Assembly: GCA_964496495.1 (NCBI GenBank)
Contig: CAZBZU010000002.1
Location: forward strand, 62,001-126,000
DNA from: JASBRS01 sp964496495
Lineage (GTDB): Bacteria; Deinococcota; Deinococci; Deinococcales; Trueperaceae
DNA length: 64,000 nt
Direction of reading: 5' to 3'
In this document: piece after piece, positions 62,518 through 64,000 of the stretch
How positions within the stretch are numbered: position 1 is the first letter of the stretch
How the letters are laid out: each line of letters starts with the position of its first letter
The notes under the pieces: model-generated
Seen by the model: the letters and a program-made list of their open reading frames with translations, nothing else
What the model was told of the DNA's origin: nothing
Database searches by the model: none
Program-made: the position numbers and the translations under genes

Positions 62518-63210
62518 ATGGATCCCGGCGCAGACACCCACGACCGCGCCAGCCGCGGTGAGCACGCGGCCCGCGAGCTGCGGCGGCACATCCTCTCGCT
62601 GGCGTTGCGGCCCGGCGAGAGCCTCCCCGAGCGGCGGCTGGAGCGGCTGCTGGGCGTCTCGCGCAGCCCGGTGCGGCAGGCGCTCGCCGAGCTCGACAAG
62701 GAGGGCCTGGTGCGGCGGGCCGGCCGCAGCTACCAGGTCGCCCCGCTCGACCTCGCGGAGTTGCGGCAGCTCTTCGCCTTCCGCGCGCTGCTGGAGACCA
62801 CCGCGGTCAGGTGGGCGGCGGCCGCTGCGGACCCGGCCCGGCTCGACGCCGTGGACGCGATCGTGGCGGAGCTCCATGCGGCCGAGCCGCCCGAGGACCG
62901 CCTCGCCCGGACCGCCCGCCTGCACCTGGCGTTGGCTCGAGCCAGCGGCAACCGCTTCCTCGCCGACAGCCTGGAAGCGATCCTGCCGCGGGTGACGCGA
63001 GCTCGCTACCTGGAGATGACGAATGCCGAGACGGTTGCACGGGGCGACGACGAGCACCGCCACATCGCGCGGCTGGTGCGTGAGGGCCGGGGCGAGGAGG
63101 CGGCGGGTCTGATGGCGGAGCACTTGGAGCGCACCCGCGCACACCTGGAGCGCAGCCTCGCCGGGCTGGGACCGGGGCTGCGACTGCTGGTCCAGGGCGG
63201 TCCGGCGTGA
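62518..63210 (+). CDS. GntR-family regulator, FCD type, upstream of the CoA-transferase
   Basis: A 230-residue FCD-type GntR regulator. The winged helix holds LRPGESLPERRLERLLGVSR and SPVRQALAELDKEGLVRRAG. The effector domain has RLHLALARASGNRFLADSLE and the late GDDEHRHIARLVREGRGEEA helix with the ligand/metal His pair. Its stop overlaps the GTG of the CoA-transferase gene, so the pair forms one unit and the regulator probably controls it. Tandem GTATAC/GTGTAC palindromes directly upstream suggest autoregulation. Confidence 0.9.
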   Translation: MDPGADTHDRASRGEHAARELRRHILSLALRPGESLPERRLERLLGVSRSPVRQALAELDKEGLVRRAGRSYQVAPLDLAELRQLFAFRALLETTAVRWAAAAADPARLDAVDAIVAELHAAEPPEDRLARTARLHLALARASGNRFLADSLEAILPRVTRARYLEMTNAETVARGDDEHRHIARLVREGRGEEAAGLMAEHLERTRAHLERSLAGLGPGLRLLVQGGPA

Positions 63211-64000
63211 GCGCTCTCAGCGGCGTGCGTGTGTTGGAGCTGGGGCAGTTCATCGCCGCCCCCTACTGCGGGCAGGTCCTGGCCGACCACGGCGCGGACG
63301 TGATCAAGATCGAGCGCCCCGGCAGCGGGGACGCCATGCGCGACTGGGGCGTGAACACCGGGGACGGTGCGCCGATGTGGTGGTCGGTCATCGGGCGCAA
63401 CAAGCGAAGCGTCGCCATCGACCTCAAGACTGACGAGGGGCGCGAGCTGGTGCGCCGCCTGGCGCTCGGGTCCGACGTCCTGCTCGAGAACTTCCGGCCG
63501 GGGACGCTGGAGCGGCTGGGGCTCGACCCCAGCGACCTGGCACGGGAGAACCCCGGGCTGGTGGTGGCCCGCATCTCCGGGTTCGGGCAGACCGGCCCCT
63601 ACAGCAGCCGCGCCGGCTTCGGAGGCGTGGCCGAGGCCATGGGCGGGCTGCGCTACCTCACCGGCGAGCCGGAGCGGCCGCCGGTGCGCGTAGGCCTCGC
63701 CATCGGGGACAGCCTCGCTGGCCTGTTCACGGCCTTCGGCGTCCTGGCCGCGCTGCGCGAGCGGGATGCCAGCGGTCGCGGTCAGGTCGTCGACACCGGC
63801 CTCACCGACGCGGTGGTTGCGGTGCTCGAGAGCGTGCTGGCGGAGTACGGGGCGACGGGCGCTGTGCGCGGCAGAACCGGCAACACCCTTCCGGGGGTGG
63901 CGCCGTCCAACATCTATCCGACCGCGGACGGGCAGTGGGTCGTCATCGGCGCCAACGCCGACGGCCCGTTCGCGCGCCTGTGTGGCGCGATGGGCCGGCC
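63207..64000 (+). CDS. Class III CoA-transferase (CaiB/BaiF family), 3'-truncated by the window end
   Basis: The first 264 codons of a CoA-transferase that moves CoA between carboxylic acids. It starts with GTG 63207 inside the gntR stop. LSGVRVLELGQFIAAPYCGQ and the nucleotide-binding GADVIKIERPGSGDAMRD are the family N-terminus. NKRSVAIDLKTDEGRELVRR and LLENFRPGTLERLGL follow. The catalytic Asp is at residue 168 in VGLAIGDSLAGL. The frame stays open to the last base; full members have ~400 residues. With the adjacent importer it suggests uptake and CoA activation of an organic acid. Confidence 0.93.
   Translation, partial: MSALSGVRVLELGQFIAAPYCGQVLADHGADVIKIERPGSGDAMRDWGVNTGDGAPMWWSVIGRNKRSVAIDLKTDEGRELVRRLALGSDVLLENFRPGTLERLGLDPSDLARENPGLVVARISGFGQTGPYSSRAGFGGVAEAMGGLRYLTGEPERPPVRVGLAIGDSLAGLFTAFGVLAALRERDASGRGQVVDTGLTDAVVAVLESVLAEYGATGAVRGRTGNTLPGVAPSNIYPTADGQWVVIGANADGPFARLCGAMGR

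Noticed and set aside
63367..63693. 108-codon plus frame near the right edge
   Set aside because: It is out of frame with the CoA-transferase, whose frame from 63207 to the window end has all family motifs.

Overview
The window is very GC-rich DNA carrying about 50 protein-coding genes on both strands. I see no rRNA, tRNA, CRISPR array, insertion sequence or phage module. The periplasmic binding proteins have plain type I signal peptides rather than lipoprotein signals. The BTAD regulator, sigma factor, paired secreted lipoproteins and possible leaderless mRNAs would fit a Deinococcota-type (Trueperaceae/Deinococcus-like) bacterium. That placement is an inference from protein style, not from a marker gene. 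Two 100-base N runs (30501-30600, 52497-52596) show a scaffolded assembly.

Layout. 1-5.5 kb (minus): LacI-type regulator, GH38 alpha-mannosidase and sugar-binding protein, with a perfect 14-bp palindrome in front of lacI. 6-13.4 kb (plus): a compact myo-inositol catabolic operon iolD-E-G-B-R-C-J with overlapping stop/start codons. 13.7-19 kb: katG, then two secreted lipoproteins (a DUF1565/parallel beta-helix and an NHL-like propeller), the first preceded by a short well-initiated ORF. 19-24 kb: M20 peptidase, SnoaL-like protein, AhpD-like CxxC protein divergent from a MocR regulator, GNAT. 24-27.3 kb: TetR plus a two-gene ABC exporter, with a palindrome at the TetR promoter. 27.4-35.6 kb: (alpha/alpha)6 glycosidase-like protein, class V aminotransferase, small secreted proteins, DinB-like protein, a 5'-truncated FAD oxidase, an epimerase and an aldo/keto reductase. 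35.7-47.1 kb (all minus): DHA2 transporter, carbonic anhydrase, YitT protein, a large GAF-GGDEF-GAF-EAL protein, YceI, FAD dehydrogenase, a 58-residue DUF1059 protein and a BTAD-TPR regulator. 47.3-52 kb: amidase-TSUP transporter, vWA protein, an 83-residue orphan and a sigma-70 factor. 52.4-56.6 kb: Ser/Gly-tailed secreted protein, MarR-DHA2 efflux pair, small MscS channel. 57-64 kb: a complete branched-chain-type ABC importer (livH-M-G-F, gntR, binding protein), then a second FCD-type GntR regulator overlapping a CoA-transferase that runs off the end.

How they work together. Three catabolic modules are visible: mannoside use, inositol to dihydroxyacetone phosphate plus malonate semialdehyde, and uptake of a small organic acid or amino acid followed by CoA activation. 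Each carries its own regulator. Two drug-efflux modules (TetR-ABC, MarR-MFS) are separately regulated. The most informative non-coding signals are candidate operators: LacI, TetR, MocR, GTATAC-type GntR sites at both ends of the liv locus, and a palindrome over the sigma-factor promoter. There is also a recurrent set of strong GC hairpins without T-tracts at gene ends. I found no clearly new multi-gene system. The best leads are the liv/CoA-transferase GntR circuit, the DUF1059 gene with its long inverted repeat, the GGDEF-EAL protein with a Cys/His tail, and the lipoprotein pair with its short upstream ORF.
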